A stretch of 64,000 nucleotides of DNA from assembly GCF_029203285.1 (NCBI RefSeq), contig NZ_CP115669.1, forward strand, positions 2,914,001 through 2,978,000. Reading direction: 5' to 3'. Source of the DNA: Pseudomonas sp. PSE14. Its GTDB lineage: Bacteria > Pseudomonadota > Gammaproteobacteria > Pseudomonadales > Pseudomonadaceae. The position numbers were made by a program, and so were the translations under genes. The notes below the pieces were generated by a model that searched no databases, was not told the DNA's origin, and saw nothing but the letters and a program-made list of their open reading frames with translations. Of the stretch, positions 42,917-52,700 are shown in pieces (within the stretch, counting starts at the first letter, position 1; every line of letters begins with the position of its first letter).

Positions 42917-44095
42917 TCAGGCAGCCGGATGCGCCGGCAAACGGTGGAACAACAGGTGATCGCCGATCTCCCGGCCGTAGTCGTAGAGGCTGCGGCCCAG
43001 CGCGAGCTGCGGGCCTTCCCAGAGTGCGAGCGCGCGATCGGGATCGTTCGGGTAGCGCGCCAGGGCGTTCATCAGGGCCAGCGCGTTGCTGGCGGCCTTC
43101 GAGGTACTGGCGGCGGTGTGTGGCCGGGGTATCGCGGCGGCATCGCCGATCAACACCACGCGGTGGTCCACCATGTGCGGCACGGCGAGGTCGCGAATGG
43201 CCTGGACGAAAGGCTCCGGCGTGGCCCGGACCGTCGCGCGGAAGGCTGGCGGCAGCAACGCATCGGCATCGCGGTAGAGGTGTTCGCGCCAGGCCGGCGC
43301 GAGCTGGCCTTCGGGCACCGAATAGCCCCGATGGCGGCCATCGGCATCGGTCATTACGTCCGGCAGGACCGCAGCATCGACGACGCGGTACCAGACCCAG
43401 TTGTAGAAGCGGTGCCCCGGCCGGGTGTCGTTGCCCTCGCCGGGCACGAGGTAGCCCAGGATGTGCGACTGCTGGTTGTTGGCGAAACCGAAGTCACCCA
43501 GCAGCACGTCGCGGGCGATGGCGGGTACGTCGTTCTCCGGCAGCAGTCCGCGCCAGGCGACGTAGCCGGCATAGGTCGGCTCGGCGTCCGGCCAGAACTG
43601 GGCACGCACCGCCGAGTTGCCGCCGTCCGCGCCGATCAGCAGGTCGGCGCGCTCCTGGTGTCCGTCGGCGAAATGCGCGATCACCTGCCCGGCGTCCGGC
43701 TGCTCGATACTCACCAGCGCCTGGCCACGGTGGTAGTGCTCGTCGCCAAAGGCATTGCGCAAGGTGGTGTAGATCAGCGACCAGGACGTCTGCATCTGCG
43801 GGGAATGGTGCTTGCTGCGGATCGAACCGTCGGGCCGCAGCACGGTGCGGTGCACCGAGGGCACGCCGAGGTCCAGGTGGCTGGCGTCGATGCCGGCGAC
43901 GCGGATCGCCGCCACCACTTCGGGTTGCAGCACGATTCCGCCGCCACGGCTGTCCAGGTCATGGGCGGAGCGCTCGAAGATGTCCACGCTCCAGCCGATG
44001 CGCCGCAGCAGGTTGCCGACGAACAGGCCGGCCAGGGAGCCGCCGATGACCAGTGCGCGGCGTGGGGTTTGCGAGGTTGCTTGGGTGTCAGACAT
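42917..44095 (-). CDS. FAD-dependent monooxygenase
   Basis: A 392-aa class A flavoprotein hydroxylase: GxGxxG-like FAD motif ALVIGGSLAGLFVGNLLRR near residue 15-35, and the second FAD motif VVLIGDAAAIPRPHTA. It is close to 2,6-dihydroxypyridine 3-hydroxylase-type enzymes. It probably hydroxylates an aromatic compound with NADH and O2; the substrate is unknown. AGGAGG precedes the ATG. It is the first gene of the operon and divergent from LysR at 44197 across 101 bp. Confidence 0.87.
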   Translation of the reverse strand: MSDTQATSQTPRRALVIGGSLAGLFVGNLLRRIGWSVDIFERSAHDLDSRGGGIVLQPEVVAAIRVAGIDASHLDLGVPSVHRTVLRPDGSIRSKHHSPQMQTSWSLIYTTLRNAFGDEHYHRGQALVSIEQPDAGQVIAHFADGHQERADLLIGADGGNSAVRAQFWPDAEPTYAGYVAWRGLLPENDVPAIARDVLLGDFGFANNQQSHILGYLVPGEGNDTRPGHRFYNWVWYRVVDAAVLPDVMTDADGRHRGYSVPEGQLAPAWREHLYRDADALLPPAFRATVRATPEPFVQAIRDLAVPHMVDHRVVLIGDAAAIPRPHTAASTSKAASNALALMNALARYPNDPDRALALWEGPQLALGRSLYDYGREIGDHLLFHRLPAHPAA

Positions 44096-44196
44096 GGTTG
44101 CGTCCTCCTGTTGGGAAGCAATCTATGCTTGACGAACCAGATTGATAATCCGGAAGATTCAGGCAACTTCGTTGCACAGAACGCAATGGTGAAAGC

Positions 44197-45117
44197 ATGG
44201 ACAGTTTCGCGGCACTCAACGCGTTCATCACCACCGTGGAAGCTGGCGGATTCGCCTCCGCCGGGCGGCAGATGGGCCTGGCGACCTCCTCGGTCACCCG
44301 CCAGGTGGATGCTCTGGAGCAGCACCTGGGAACACGCCTGCTCAATCGCTCGACCCGGCGGGTCACGCTGACCGCGGCCGGGGAAACCTACTACGAGCAC
44401 GCCGTGCGTCTGCTGGCGGACCTGGAGAGCGCCAACCTGGAAGTCAGCGAGGCGGAGGGCCCGCCACGCGGTCAGTTGCGCGTCAGCCTGCCGGTCGCCT
44501 TCGGGCAGCTGCACATCGCCCCCGGGCTTTCGGACTTCGCCGAGCGTTACCCCGGCATCACCCTGGACCTGGTGCTGTCCGACGAGATGGCGGACCTGGT
44601 GGAGCAACGCCTCGACCTCGCCGTTCGCCTGGGCAACGTCGACTCGCCCCACGTGGTTGCCCGCCGCATGGCGCCGCACCGCCGCCTGCTCTGCGCCAGC
44701 CCGGACTACCTGCAGCGCCACGGCAGCCCACGCACCCCGGCCGAGCTCGCCCAGCATGCGTGCCTGACCTTCGCCTATGCCCGGGGCAGCCGCCTATGGC
44801 ACTTCTGCGGACACAGCGAGGAAAGCGTGCGGGTCAGTGGACCGCTGCGCGCCAACAGCTCACAGGTACTGCGCCAGGCGGCGCTGGATGGCATGGGGCT
44901 GATCCTGATGCCCAGCTGGCTGCTGGGCGAGGACATCGAGGCCGGCCGGTTGCAGGTCCTGCTGCCGGAATGGCGGGCGGGCGTGAACGGCGAGGACAGC
45001 GGCGTGTATGCCGTCTACCTGCCGAACCGACGCAATTCGAAGAAGGTCCGGGCATTCGTCGACTTCTTCACCGAACGCTTCGGCGATCCACCGTACTGGG
45101 ACCATTCAGCGCCATGA
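44197..45117 (+). CDS. LysR-type transcriptional regulator
   Basis: A 306-aa LysR protein with helix-turn-helix at about 15-40 (GGFASAGRQMGLATSSVTRQ) and effector domain, close in type to the one at 24643. It is divergent from the monooxygenase-reductase-DsbA operon and its likely regulator. A weak ribosome site precedes the ATG at 44197. Confidence 0.87.
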   Translation: MDSFAALNAFITTVEAGGFASAGRQMGLATSSVTRQVDALEQHLGTRLLNRSTRRVTLTAAGETYYEHAVRLLADLESANLEVSEAEGPPRGQLRVSLPVAFGQLHIAPGLSDFAERYPGITLDLVLSDEMADLVEQRLDLAVRLGNVDSPHVVARRMAPHRRLLCASPDYLQRHGSPRTPAELAQHACLTFAYARGSRLWHFCGHSEESVRVSGPLRANSSQVLRQAALDGMGLILMPSWLLGEDIEAGRLQVLLPEWRAGVNGEDSGVYAVYLPNRRNSKKVRAFVDFFTERFGDPPYWDHSAP

Positions 45118-45219
45118 AACGCCCCGTCGCCCCCGCACCCCAGTGATGCCAAGCGGTGGGCCGGCACTGCACGACCGGTAGCCAGGCCCCTGTATTCCGT
45201 TCACGAGGACCGCGTACCC

Positions 45220-46098
45220 ATGCACAAGCCCACCGACGCCCGTGCCGCAGCCCACCCGGCCACCCCGCCATTCAGCGCCGGCCAGTACTCGATCCTGCGC
45301 AACAGCCACCGCAACCCCGATCCGAACAGCATCCTGGACATCCCCTGCAGCGACAGTTTCTCGGTCATCGTCCAGCTCGAAGACTTCGCCTCCCACCGCC
45401 TGTGGCGTGGCGGGCGGCTGAGCTACAAGGGCGGCCACGTTCGTGAGAGCACCTCCATCGCCTACCTGGGCGACGAGGTGAAATGCCAGCACCTCGCGCC
45501 TTACGACAACCTGCGCATCAACCTGCCACGCGCCCCGCTGGAAGAGGCGCTCTACGAGGAAGGTCTCAGCCGGCGCATCGCCCTGAACTGCCCGCCCGGC
45601 ACCCTGGACCCGGTCGTCTACCACCTCACCCAATCCCTGCTGCCCGCCCTGACGATGCCCGGCCAAGTGAACCGGCTGTTCGTCGACCAGGTCATGCTCG
45701 CGCTCTGTACGCACATCAGCGCCCGCTACGGGAATACGGCGGATTGGCCCGAGCCGGCCAAGGGGCTGTCCGACTGGCAGGCACGGCGCGCCAAGGAGCT
45801 GATCGCCCATCACCTGTCCGATGGCCTGTCGGTTGCCGAGCTGGCCCAGGAGTGCGCGCTCTCGCGCAGTTATTTCACCCGCGCCTTCAAGCGCAGCACC
45901 GGCATGACGCCCCATGAATGGCTGCTGCAAATGCGCGTGGACAAGGCCAAGCAGCTGATGTTGCACACGGCGCTGAACCTGTCGCAGATCGGTCTGGACT
46001 GCGGTTTCTCGGACCAATCGCACTTTTCCCGGGTATTCCAGAGGATCACCGGCGCGTCCCCGTCGAGATGGCGACGTTCCCATCGGGCCGGTGACTAG
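45220..46098 (+). CDS. AraC-family transcriptional regulator
   Basis: A 292-aa regulator with an N-terminal cupin-like domain of the AraC_N type (about 30-180) and a C-terminal double helix-turn-helix (about 195-288, LSVAELAQECALSRSYFTRAF). It precedes a DoxX-like gene and an EntS-type exporter on the same strand, so it may control them. It begins 102 bp after the LysR stop. Confidence 0.85.
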   Translation: MHKPTDARAAAHPATPPFSAGQYSILRNSHRNPDPNSILDIPCSDSFSVIVQLEDFASHRLWRGGRLSYKGGHVRESTSIAYLGDEVKCQHLAPYDNLRINLPRAPLEEALYEEGLSRRIALNCPPGTLDPVVYHLTQSLLPALTMPGQVNRLFVDQVMLALCTHISARYGNTADWPEPAKGLSDWQARRAKELIAHHLSDGLSVAELAQECALSRSYFTRAFKRSTGMTPHEWLLQMRVDKAKQLMLHTALNLSQIGLDCGFSDQSHFSRVFQRITGASPSRWRRSHRAGD

Positions 46099-46196
46099 GC
46101 TATCCATCTGACTGCCAATCCGGCACATCGATACAAGACACCCGGCGGCGCATGGACCATCCTCAAGATTCCTCAACAGATCTGGAAGGTGACGCC

Positions 46197-46610
46197 ATGC
46201 CCCGCTCCTCGACCGACTGGGCGCTGCTGTACCTGCGCGTGTCCGGCTGCCTGCTCCTGCTCTGGGTCCATGGCCTGCCCAAGCTGCTGAATTTCAGCCA
46301 TGAGCTGACCGTCATCGAGGACCCGTTCCACCTGGGGCCCGTGCCGACGCTGAGCCTGGCGATCTTCGCCGAAGTGATCTGTCCCCTGCCGATCATGCTG
46401 GGCGTGCTGACCCGTCTCGCCTGCCTGCCGATCCTCAGCGTGCTGCTGGTGGCGCTGGTCTTCGTGCATCCGGAATGGAGCGTGGCCGAAGGGCAGTTCG
46501 CCTGGTTGCTGTTGATCATCTTCGTCACCCTGCTCATTGCCGGGCCCGGTGGACTCTCCCTGAGCGGCAAAATCTCCAAAGAGCGGGCGGTGCCTGCGTG
46601 GCTGTCCTGA
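46197..46610 (+). CDS. DoxX-family membrane protein
   Basis: A 137-aa protein with four predicted spans (about 12-30, 52-72, 78-95, 103-122) and the DoxX-type opening LLYLRVSGCLLLLWVHGLPKL. DoxX proteins are membrane parts of quinone-linked oxidoreductases or osmotic and redox stress systems; no catalytic residue is shown. ATG at 46197 follows GGAAGG; an in-frame ATG at 46152 is an alternative. Confidence 0.8.
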   Translation: MPRSSTDWALLYLRVSGCLLLLWVHGLPKLLNFSHELTVIEDPFHLGPVPTLSLAIFAEVICPLPIMLGVLTRLACLPILSVLLVALVFVHPEWSVAEGQFAWLLLIIFVTLLIAGPGGLSLSGKISKERAVPAWLS

Positions 46611-46674
46611 AGCGCCTTCTCGGCGATCGCCTATACCTGATTCACGAATCCCTTCCGAAACCCTGGCGCTGAAC

Positions 46675-48261
46675 ATGTCCCAATCCTCGACCGCCTCGTC
46701 TCCCTGGAGCCCGCTGCGCCAGACCACCTTCCGCTGGCTGTGGCTGGCCAGCATCGCCTCGAACATCGGCACCTGGATGCACGAAGTGGGCGCCGGCTGG
46801 CTGATGACGTCACTGTCGGCCAGCCCCCTGAACGTGGCCCTGGTGCAGGTGGCCGGCTCCCTGCCGATGTTCTTCCTCGCGCTGCCGGCCGGCGCCCTGG
46901 CCGATATCGTCGACAAACGCCGCTACCTGCTGGGCGTGCAACTGTGGATGGCGGCGGTCGCCACGCTGCTGGCCGCACTCACCCTGCTCGGCCTGACCAC
47001 GGTCTGGCTGCTGCTGGGATTGACCCTGTGCATGGGCATCGGCACCGCGTTGATGATGCCGGCCTGGAGCGCGACGACTCCCGAGTTGGTGGACAAGGGC
47101 GAACTACCGGCGGCGGTGGCGCTGTCCAGCGTCGGGGTCAACCTGGCGCGGGCGGTCGGCCCGGCCATCGCGGGTGTGCTGGTCAGCCTCGTCGGTCCCT
47201 GGCTGACCTTCGCCCTGAATGCCCTGTCGTTCTTCGCGGTGATCGGCGTGCTTTGGGCCTGGAAGCGCGAAACCAGGCCTTCGGTGCTGCCGGCCGAACG
47301 TCTGCTCGGCGCGCTGCGCGCCGGCTGGCGCTACAGCCGAAGTTCCCGCCCCTTGCAGGCGGTGCTGGTGCGCGCGCTGGCGTTCTTCCTCGGCGCCAGT
47401 GCCGGCATGTCGCTGCTGCCGTTGATCGTCCGCGGCGAGCTGCACGGCAGCGCCATGGACTTCGGCCTGCTGCTGGGCAGCGTCGGCGTTGGCGCGGTAC
47501 TGGGCGCAGCGTTCCTGCCGGCCTTGCGCGAGCGCCTGGGCAGCGACCGCCTGGTGGTGCTCTCCAGCGCAGTCTACGCGCTGGTGCTGATCGCCCTGGC
47601 ACTGCTGCGCAACCTGTACCTGCTGGTGCCGGTGATGCTGCTCAGCGGCGCGGCGTGGATCGCCGTGCTCTCCAGCCTGCAGGTGGCGGCCCAGACCTCG
47701 GTGCCGGCGTGGGTCCGGGCACGGGCGCTGGCCGTGTACATCCTGGTGTTCTTCGGCAGCATGGCCGCCGGCGGCACCCTGTGGGGCTTCGTCGCCAGCC
47801 GCGCCTCGATCACCCTCGCGCTGCTGTGCGCCAGCGCGGTGCTGCTGGCGGGGCTGCTCGCCAGCCTGCGCTTCCGCCTGCCCGTCACCGAGGCGGAAGA
47901 CCTGGCGCCGTCGCTACACTGGCCGGCGCCGATCCTCGTCGAAGGCGTGGACCAGGAGCGCGGCCCGGTGCTGATCACCCTGGAATACGACATCGATCCG
48001 GCCAAGGCCGACGCCTTCCAGCAGGCGATGAAGGATGTGCGCGGCATGCGCCGGCGCAACGGGGCGATTTCCTGGGAACTGGTGCAGGACAGCGAGAACC
48101 CGCGCCATTGGCTGGAATTCTTCATTGATGAGTCCTGGCTGGAGCACCTGCGCCACCACCAGCGGGTCACCCGCGGCGAACTGAAGATCGAAGCGGCAGC
48201 GCGCCAGTTCCAGACCCAGGGCGTGGACATCCGCATCCGGCATTACCTCAAGAGCGCCTGA
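46675..48261 (+). CDS. MFS exporter of the EntS/MFS_3 type with C-terminal ABM-like domain
   Basis: A 528-aa protein: about 11-12 spans (1-405) in the MFS_3 style ([27 protein letters not shown]), followed by a cytoplasmic domain (about 425-525) resembling the ABM/NIPSNAP fold ([20 protein letters not shown], then [18 protein letters not shown]). This length and tail are usual in the family, so the fusion is not new. Siderophore or drug export is the common role of relatives. There is no good ribosome site. The gene ends with a bidirectional hairpin facing etfA. Confidence 0.87.
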   Translation: MSQSSTASSPWSPLRQTTFRWLWLASIASNIGTWMHEVGAGWLMTSLSASPLNVALVQVAGSLPMFFLALPAGALADIVDKRRYLLGVQLWMAAVATLLAALTLLGLTTVWLLLGLTLCMGIGTALMMPAWSATTPELVDKGELPAAVALSSVGVNLARAVGPAIAGVLVSLVGPWLTFALNALSFFAVIGVLWAWKRETRPSVLPAERLLGALRAGWRYSRSSRPLQAVLVRALAFFLGASAGMSLLPLIVRGELHGSAMDFGLLLGSVGVGAVLGAAFLPALRERLGSDRLVVLSSAVYALVLIALALLRNLYLLVPVMLLSGAAWIAVLSSLQVAAQTSVPAWVRARALAVYILVFFGSMAAGGTLWGFVASRASITLALLCASAVLLAGLLASLRFRLPVTEAEDLAPSLHWPAPILVEGVDQERGPVLITLEYDIDPAKADAFQQAMKDVRGMRRRNGAISWELVQDSENPRHWLEFFIDESWLEHLRHHQRVTRGELKIEAAARQFQTQGVDIRIRHYLKSA

Positions 48262-48285
48262 GGAGCCGCAGCTACAGAGAACGAA

Positions 48286-48311
48286 GCTCCGGGGCCGCAA
48301 GGTCCCGGAGC
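48286..48311. terminator. Bidirectional hairpin between the exporter gene and etfA
   Basis: GCTCCGGG and CCCGGAGC pair perfectly around a 10-nt loop, between convergent stops at 48261 and 48323. Confidence 0.6.
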
Positions 48312-48322
48312 GGCGGCACGCC

Positions 48323-49252
48323 TCAGACGGCCGCTTCGAGGCTCGGCACGGCCTCGAAAAGATCCCCCACCAGACCGTAGTCGGCAACCTGGAAGATCGG
48401 CGCCTCTTCGTCCTTGTTGATCGCAACGATCACCTTGGAGTCCTTCATGCCCGCCAGGTGCTGGATGGCACCGGAGATGCCCACCGCGATGTACAGCTGT
48501 GGTGCAACGATCTTGCCGGTCTGGCCGACCTGCATGTCGTTCGGCACGAAGCCGGCGTCGACCGCGGCGCGGGAAGCACCGACAGCGGCGCCCAGCTTGT
48601 CAGCCAGGGCGTAGAGGATCTTGAAGTTGTCGCCATTGCCCATGCCGCGGCCGCCGGAAACGACGATCTTGGCAGCGGTCAGTTCCGGACGGTCGGACTT
48701 GGCCAGTTCTTCGCCCACGAAGGCGGACTTGCCGGCGTCAGCCGGGCCGGAAACCGCTTCAACAGCAGCGGAACCACCTTCGGCAGCAGCGGCGTCGAAG
48801 CCGGTGCCACGTACGGTGATGACCTTGACGGCAGCCGAGGACTGCACGGTAGCGATGGCGTTACCGGCGTAGATCGGGCGCTTGAAGGTGTCGGCGCTGA
48901 CCACTTCGATGATCTCGGAGATCTGGTCGACGTCCAGCAGGGCGGCGACGCGCGGCAGGAAGTTCTTGCCATTGGTGGTCGCCGGGGCCAGCACATGGCT
49001 GAAATCGCGGGCGATGGACGCCAGCAGCGGAGCAACGTTCTCCGGCAGCTGGTGAGCGTAGGCAGCGTTGTCGGCGACCAGCACCTTGGAAACACCAGCG
49101 ATCTTGGCAGCGGTTTCGGCCACGCCACCGACGTTCTGGCCAGCGACCAGGATGGCGATATCGCCACCGATCTTCTGCGCGGCGCTAACGGTGTTCAGCG
49201 TCGCCGAGGCCAGCGCGCCATTCGAATGTTCTGCAACAACCAGGACAGCCAT
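48323..49252 (-). CDS. etfA: Electron transfer flavoprotein alpha subunit
   Basis: A 309-aa FAD-binding ETF alpha subunit. The C-terminal FAD domain is typical ([30 protein letters not shown]-type region, then [16 protein letters not shown]). It accepts electrons from acyl-CoA dehydrogenases through FAD and passes them to ETF-quinone oxidoreductase. Its start overlaps the etfB stop in ATGA. It is the last gene of a minus-strand unit that also holds two acyl-CoA dehydrogenase genes. Confidence 0.95.
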   Translation of the reverse strand: MAVLVVAEHSNGALASATLNTVSAAQKIGGDIAILVAGQNVGGVAETAAKIAGVSKVLVADNAAYAHQLPENVAPLLASIARDFSHVLAPATTNGKNFLPRVAALLDVDQISEIIEVVSADTFKRPIYAGNAIATVQSSAAVKVITVRGTGFDAAAAEGGSAAVEAVSGPADAGKSAFVGEELAKSDRPELTAAKIVVSGGRGMGNGDNFKILYALADKLGAAVGASRAAVDAGFVPNDMQVGQTGKIVAPQLYIAVGISGAIQHLAGMKDSKVIVAINKDEEAPIFQVADYGLVGDLFEAVPSLEAAV

Positions 49253-50001
49253 CAGATCACCTTCGCTTCGTTCTTCAGTTTCTCGACCAGTTCGGCCACC
49301 GATTTCACCTTGATGCCGGCGCTGCGTGCAGCAGGCGCTTCGACCTTGAGCGTCTTCACCGTCGAGGCCGTGGAGATGCCCAATGCCTCGGGCGTAAGGG
49401 TTTCCAGCGGCTTCTTCTTCGCCTTCATGATGTTCGGCAGCGACGCATAGCGCGGCTCGTTCAGGCGCAGGTCGGTGGTGACGATCGCCGGCAGGTTCAG
49501 GGCAACGGTCTGCAGGCCGCCGTCGATTTCACGGGTGACGTTGACCTTGTCGCCAGCAACGATGACCTTGGAGGCGAAGGTGCCCTGGGCGTAGCCGGAC
49601 AGCGCAGCCAGCATCTGGCCGGTCTGGTTGTTGTCGCTGTCGATGGCCTGCTTGCCGAGGATGACCAGCTGCGGCTGCTCTTTGTCGACCAGGGCTTTCA
49701 GCGACTTGGCGATAGCCAGGGAGCTCAGTTCTTCGTTGGTTTCAACGAGGATGGCGCGATCAGCACCCAGAGCCAGCGCGGTACGCAGTTGCTCCTGGGC
49801 GGCAGTCGGGCCGACGGAGACCGCAACGATCTCGGTGGCGACGCCTTTCTCTTTCAGGCGAACGGCTTCTTCCACGGCGATTTCGCAGAAGGGGTTCATG
49901 GACATCTTGACGTTGGCGAGATCGACGCCGGAGTTGTCCGCCTTGACGCGGACCTTGACGTTGTAATCGACCACGCGCTTTACCGCGACCAGTACTTTCA
50001 T
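49252..50001 (-). CDS. etfB: Electron transfer flavoprotein beta subunit
   Basis: A 249-aa ETF beta subunit: [20 protein letters not shown] start, AMP-binding segment and the recognition loop region [14 protein letters not shown] that docks dehydrogenases. AGGAAA precedes the ATG. It pairs with etfA. A pair of inverted REP sequences (50054-50130) lies between it and the acyl-CoA dehydrogenase gene upstream, so expression of etfBA may differ from that of the catabolic genes. Confidence 0.95.
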   Translation of the reverse strand: MKVLVAVKRVVDYNVKVRVKADNSGVDLANVKMSMNPFCEIAVEEAVRLKEKGVATEIVAVSVGPTAAQEQLRTALALGADRAILVETNEELSSLAIAKSLKALVDKEQPQLVILGKQAIDSDNNQTGQMLAALSGYAQGTFASKVIVAGDKVNVTREIDGGLQTVALNLPAIVTTDLRLNEPRYASLPNIMKAKKKPLETLTPEALGISTASTVKTLKVEAPAARSAGIKVKSVAELVEKLKNEAKVI

Positions 50002-50053
50002 CAGTTATTTCCTCGGCTAACGCCGGCTTGCATCGGCGCTGCGGTTGGGGAGG

Positions 50054-50130
50054 TTCGCGAGCAAGCTCGCTCCTACAGATCCGGGCTTGCGCCGGTGCGA
50101 TTTTTTGTAGGAGCGAGCTTGCTCGCGAAT
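50054..50130. repeat. Inverted REP pair between etfB and acyl-CoA dehydrogenase
   Basis: TTCGCGAGCAAGCTCGCTCC (50054-50073, ending at TAC 50076) and GTAGGAGCGAGCTTGCTCGC (50108, ending GAA 50130) are reverse complements 31 bp apart; the spacer has ATTTTTT. This is a typical paired REP unit of the Pseudomonas type and matches the copies near 2758-2915. Confidence 0.85.
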
Positions 50131-50134
50131 GGTG

Positions 50135-51274
50135 TCAGGCCACATCCATCAAATGGACGAAGGTCTGCAGGTGATGGTCGTCGTCGCCGAACTGGTGGCT
50201 GATCATCACCAGGTGCTTGGCGTAGTGCGAACCCAGGTATTCGTCGGTCAGGCCGATGCCACCGTGCAGCTGGATGCATTGCTCGGCGATGAAGCGTCCG
50301 GCGCGGGTGACGATGTACTTGGCGGCAGCCAGGGCGCGGCTGCGTTCGGCGCTGTCCGGCTGGTCGGCGACGCAGGCGGCGAGGATCGCCATGCTGCTGG
50401 CCTGGTCAAGTTCGGCGCGCATGTCCACCATGCGGTGTTGCAGCACCTGGAAGGAGCCGATAGTGACACCGAACTGCTTGCGGGTCTTCAGGTACTCCAG
50501 GGTCAGCTCGCAGGTCGCCTCCATGGCGCCCACCGCCTCGGCGCACTGGGCGGCGATGGCGCGTCCCTGCTGGTAACGCAGCGCGTCGAAAGCCTGCCCC
50601 GGCTCGCCCAGCACGTGCTCGGCGGAGACGAAGGCACCGTCCAGGAACAGTTCGCAAGCCTTGAAGCCATCGGCGGTCGGGTAGACGCGACGCTTCACGC
50701 CCGCTTCGGCCGGATCGAGGAGGAACAGGCCGATGCCCTGCTGGTCATGCTCGCCGCCGGCGACGCGGGCGGACACCAGGATCAGCCCGGCGCTGTGCCC
50801 GCCGATCACCGCGACCTTGCGCCCGGACAGCCGCCAGCCGCCGTTCACCGGCTCGGCGCGGGTCGCCACGGTGTTCAGTTCGTAGTGGCTCTGCGGTTCC
50901 TCGAAGGCCACCGCCAACTGCAGCTCGCCACTGGCAACCTGAGTGAGCAGCTGGTCCTTCTGCGCGTCGCTGCCGAGTTGGTCCAGCAGGCCGCCGGCAA
51001 AGACCACCGACTGCAGGTAGGGCTCCAGGCACAGGCCACGGCCCAGCTCGGTGTGCACCAGCATGCTGTCCACGCCGCCGCCGAAACCGCCGTAGGCTTC
51101 GGGCAGGGACACGCCGGTCAGGCCCAGCTCCCCGAGCTGGCGCCAGAAGTCGGCGCTGAAGCCCAGCTCGCCACGGCGATAGGCCTCGCGCTGTTCGAAT
51201 CCGTAGGCATCACGCACCAGACGCGCCGCCGTGTCTTGCAGCATCTGCTGCTCTTCAGTGAGTTTGAAGTCCAT
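50135..51274 (-). CDS. Acyl-CoA dehydrogenase, alpha2beta2-type partner subunit
   Basis: A 379-aa ACAD-fold protein. Its N-terminus MDFKLTEEQQMLQDTAARLVRD matches that of the protein at 55946 rather than that of its neighbour. It has no YEGT-type Glu segment at the C-terminus (QFGDDDHHLQTF instead). It is encoded 13 bp from the 397-aa ACAD gene at 51288, like the paired unlike subunits of steroid side-chain dehydrogenases, where the FAD site forms at the interface. Likely substrate: a branched or cyclic-side-chain acyl-CoA. Confidence 0.85.
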   Translation of the reverse strand: MDFKLTEEQQMLQDTAARLVRDAYGFEQREAYRRGELGFSADFWRQLGELGLTGVSLPEAYGGFGGGVDSMLVHTELGRGLCLEPYLQSVVFAGGLLDQLGSDAQKDQLLTQVASGELQLAVAFEEPQSHYELNTVATRAEPVNGGWRLSGRKVAVIGGHSAGLILVSARVAGGEHDQQGIGLFLLDPAEAGVKRRVYPTADGFKACELFLDGAFVSAEHVLGEPGQAFDALRYQQGRAIAAQCAEAVGAMEATCELTLEYLKTRKQFGVTIGSFQVLQHRMVDMRAELDQASSMAILAACVADQPDSAERSRALAAAKYIVTRAGRFIAEQCIQLHGGIGLTDEYLGSHYAKHLVMISHQFGDDDHHLQTFVHLMDVA

Positions 51275-51287
51275 GGTCGGCTGCCTC

Positions 51288-52481
51288 TCAGAGTCCGAGG
51301 TTCACTTTGGAAACGATGTTCTTCTGGATTTCGTTGGAGCCGCCGTAGATCGAGAGCTTGCGCATGATGAAATACTGGCTGGCAGCGGTGGCGCTGTAGT
51401 CGGTGTGCAGCAGGTCGCCCGAGCAGGCTTCCATTTCCTCTTCGAGGAACGGTAGTGCGTAGGGGCCGACGGCCTTGCGCAGCAGGTGGGTGATGGCCTG
51501 GCGGATCTCGGTGCCGCGCACCTTGAGGATCGAGCTTTCGGCGCCGCTGCCGCCGCCTTCACGGGCAGCGGCAAGGATGCGCAGGTTGCTCATCTCGGCG
51601 GCCATCAGTTGCATCTCCAGCTCGGCGATCTGGGCACGGAACAGCGGATCGTCGATCAGCGCCCTGCCCCCCTTGCGCTCACGGGCGGCGATGGCCTTGA
51701 GCTGGCGCAGCAACTGCTTGGAGAAGCCGATGCCGGCAAGGCCGGTGCGCTCGTGGGTGAGCAGGTACTTGGCGCAGGTCCAGCCGTCGTTCTCCTGGCC
51801 GACCAGGTTGGCCACCGGCACCTTTACGTTGTCGAAGAAGACTTCGTTGACCTCATGCTCGCCATCCAGGGTGATGATCGGGCGCACGGTGATGCCTGGG
51901 GATTTCATGTCGATCAGCAGGAAGCTGATGCCACGTTGGGCCTTGGCCTGCGGGTCGGTGCGCACCAGGCAGAAAATCCAGTCGGCATGCTGGCCCATGG
52001 TGGTCCAGGTCTTCTGGCCGTTGACGATGTAGTGATCACCCTCGCGCACGGCGCGGGTCTTCAGGCTGGCGAGGTCGGAGCCGGAGCCCGGCTCGGAGTA
52101 GCCCTGCGCCCACCAATCGGTCATGTCGAGGATGCGCGGCAGGTAATGGGCCTTCTGCTCCTCGGTACCGAAGTTGATGATCACCGGGCCGACCATCACT
52201 GCGCCGAACGGCAGCACACGGGGCGCGCCGGCAATCGCGCATTCTTCCTCGAAGATGTACTTCTGCACCACGCTCCAGCCGGTACCGCCGTACTCCACGG
52301 GCCAGAGGGAGGCGTGCCAGCCGCGATCGTTCAGGGTGCGCATCCAGAAGACGTTGTCTTCCTTGCTCAGGCGCTTGCCGAGCTTGACCTTGGCGGCCAA
52401 CTCGGCCGGCAGCTTGTCGCGCAGGAAGGCCCGCACTTCCTCGCGGAAGGCCAGCTCTTCGGGCGTGTAGTGGATGTCCAT
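51288..52481 (-). CDS. Acyl-CoA dehydrogenase, alpha2beta2-type partner subunit
   Basis: A 397-aa ACAD. The N-terminus MDIHYTPEELAFREEVRAFLRD and the C-terminal YGGSNEIQKNIVSK are typical of the FadE-type half of alpha2beta2 dehydrogenases; Gly stands where single-chain medium-chain enzymes have the catalytic Glu. FAD-contact motifs GYSEPGSGSDLAS and NGQKTWTT are present. GAGGAA precedes the ATG. It begins a unit running to etfA; a terminator at 52630 separates it from the thiolase gene upstream. Confidence 0.87.
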   Translation of the reverse strand: MDIHYTPEELAFREEVRAFLRDKLPAELAAKVKLGKRLSKEDNVFWMRTLNDRGWHASLWPVEYGGTGWSVVQKYIFEEECAIAGAPRVLPFGAVMVGPVIINFGTEEQKAHYLPRILDMTDWWAQGYSEPGSGSDLASLKTRAVREGDHYIVNGQKTWTTMGQHADWIFCLVRTDPQAKAQRGISFLLIDMKSPGITVRPIITLDGEHEVNEVFFDNVKVPVANLVGQENDGWTCAKYLLTHERTGLAGIGFSKQLLRQLKAIAARERKGGRALIDDPLFRAQIAELEMQLMAAEMSNLRILAAAREGGGSGAESSILKVRGTEIRQAITHLLRKAVGPYALPFLEEEMEACSGDLLHTDYSATAASQYFIMRKLSIYGGSNEIQKNIVSKVNLGL

Positions 52482-52629
52482 CGAGGTGTTCCTCAGACCT
52501 GTTGTTCTTGTCGGCCGCGCAGGCGCGACGGGTTGGGTTCTGCCGTCGAGTATCGGGATGCGGCGCGGAGCTGGCTGTAGTTCGTTCGGACCAATTTCGG
52601 GGTGGATCTTTCGGCTGCCGAAAAAGCAG

Positions 52630-52662
52630 AAAGCCCGCGCGGCACAGGGCCGAGCGGGCTTT
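52630..52662 (-). terminator. Terminator after the thiolase gene
   Basis: AAAGCCCGC and GCGGGCTTT pair with a 15-nt loop. On the minus strand the stem is followed by a T-rich run (TCTGCTTTTTC). It lies past the stop at 52701, so the 51288-48323 genes need their own promoter in 52482-52629. Confidence 0.75.
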
Positions 52663-52700
52663 TGCGTTTCGTAGGTGCGTCCTGCAACCCCGACGCGGGG

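Noticed and set aside
46675-48261. Novel fusion of MFS transporter and ABM domain
   Set aside because: Length and C-terminal domain are usual for MFS_3/EntS-type proteins, so it is not a new fusion.
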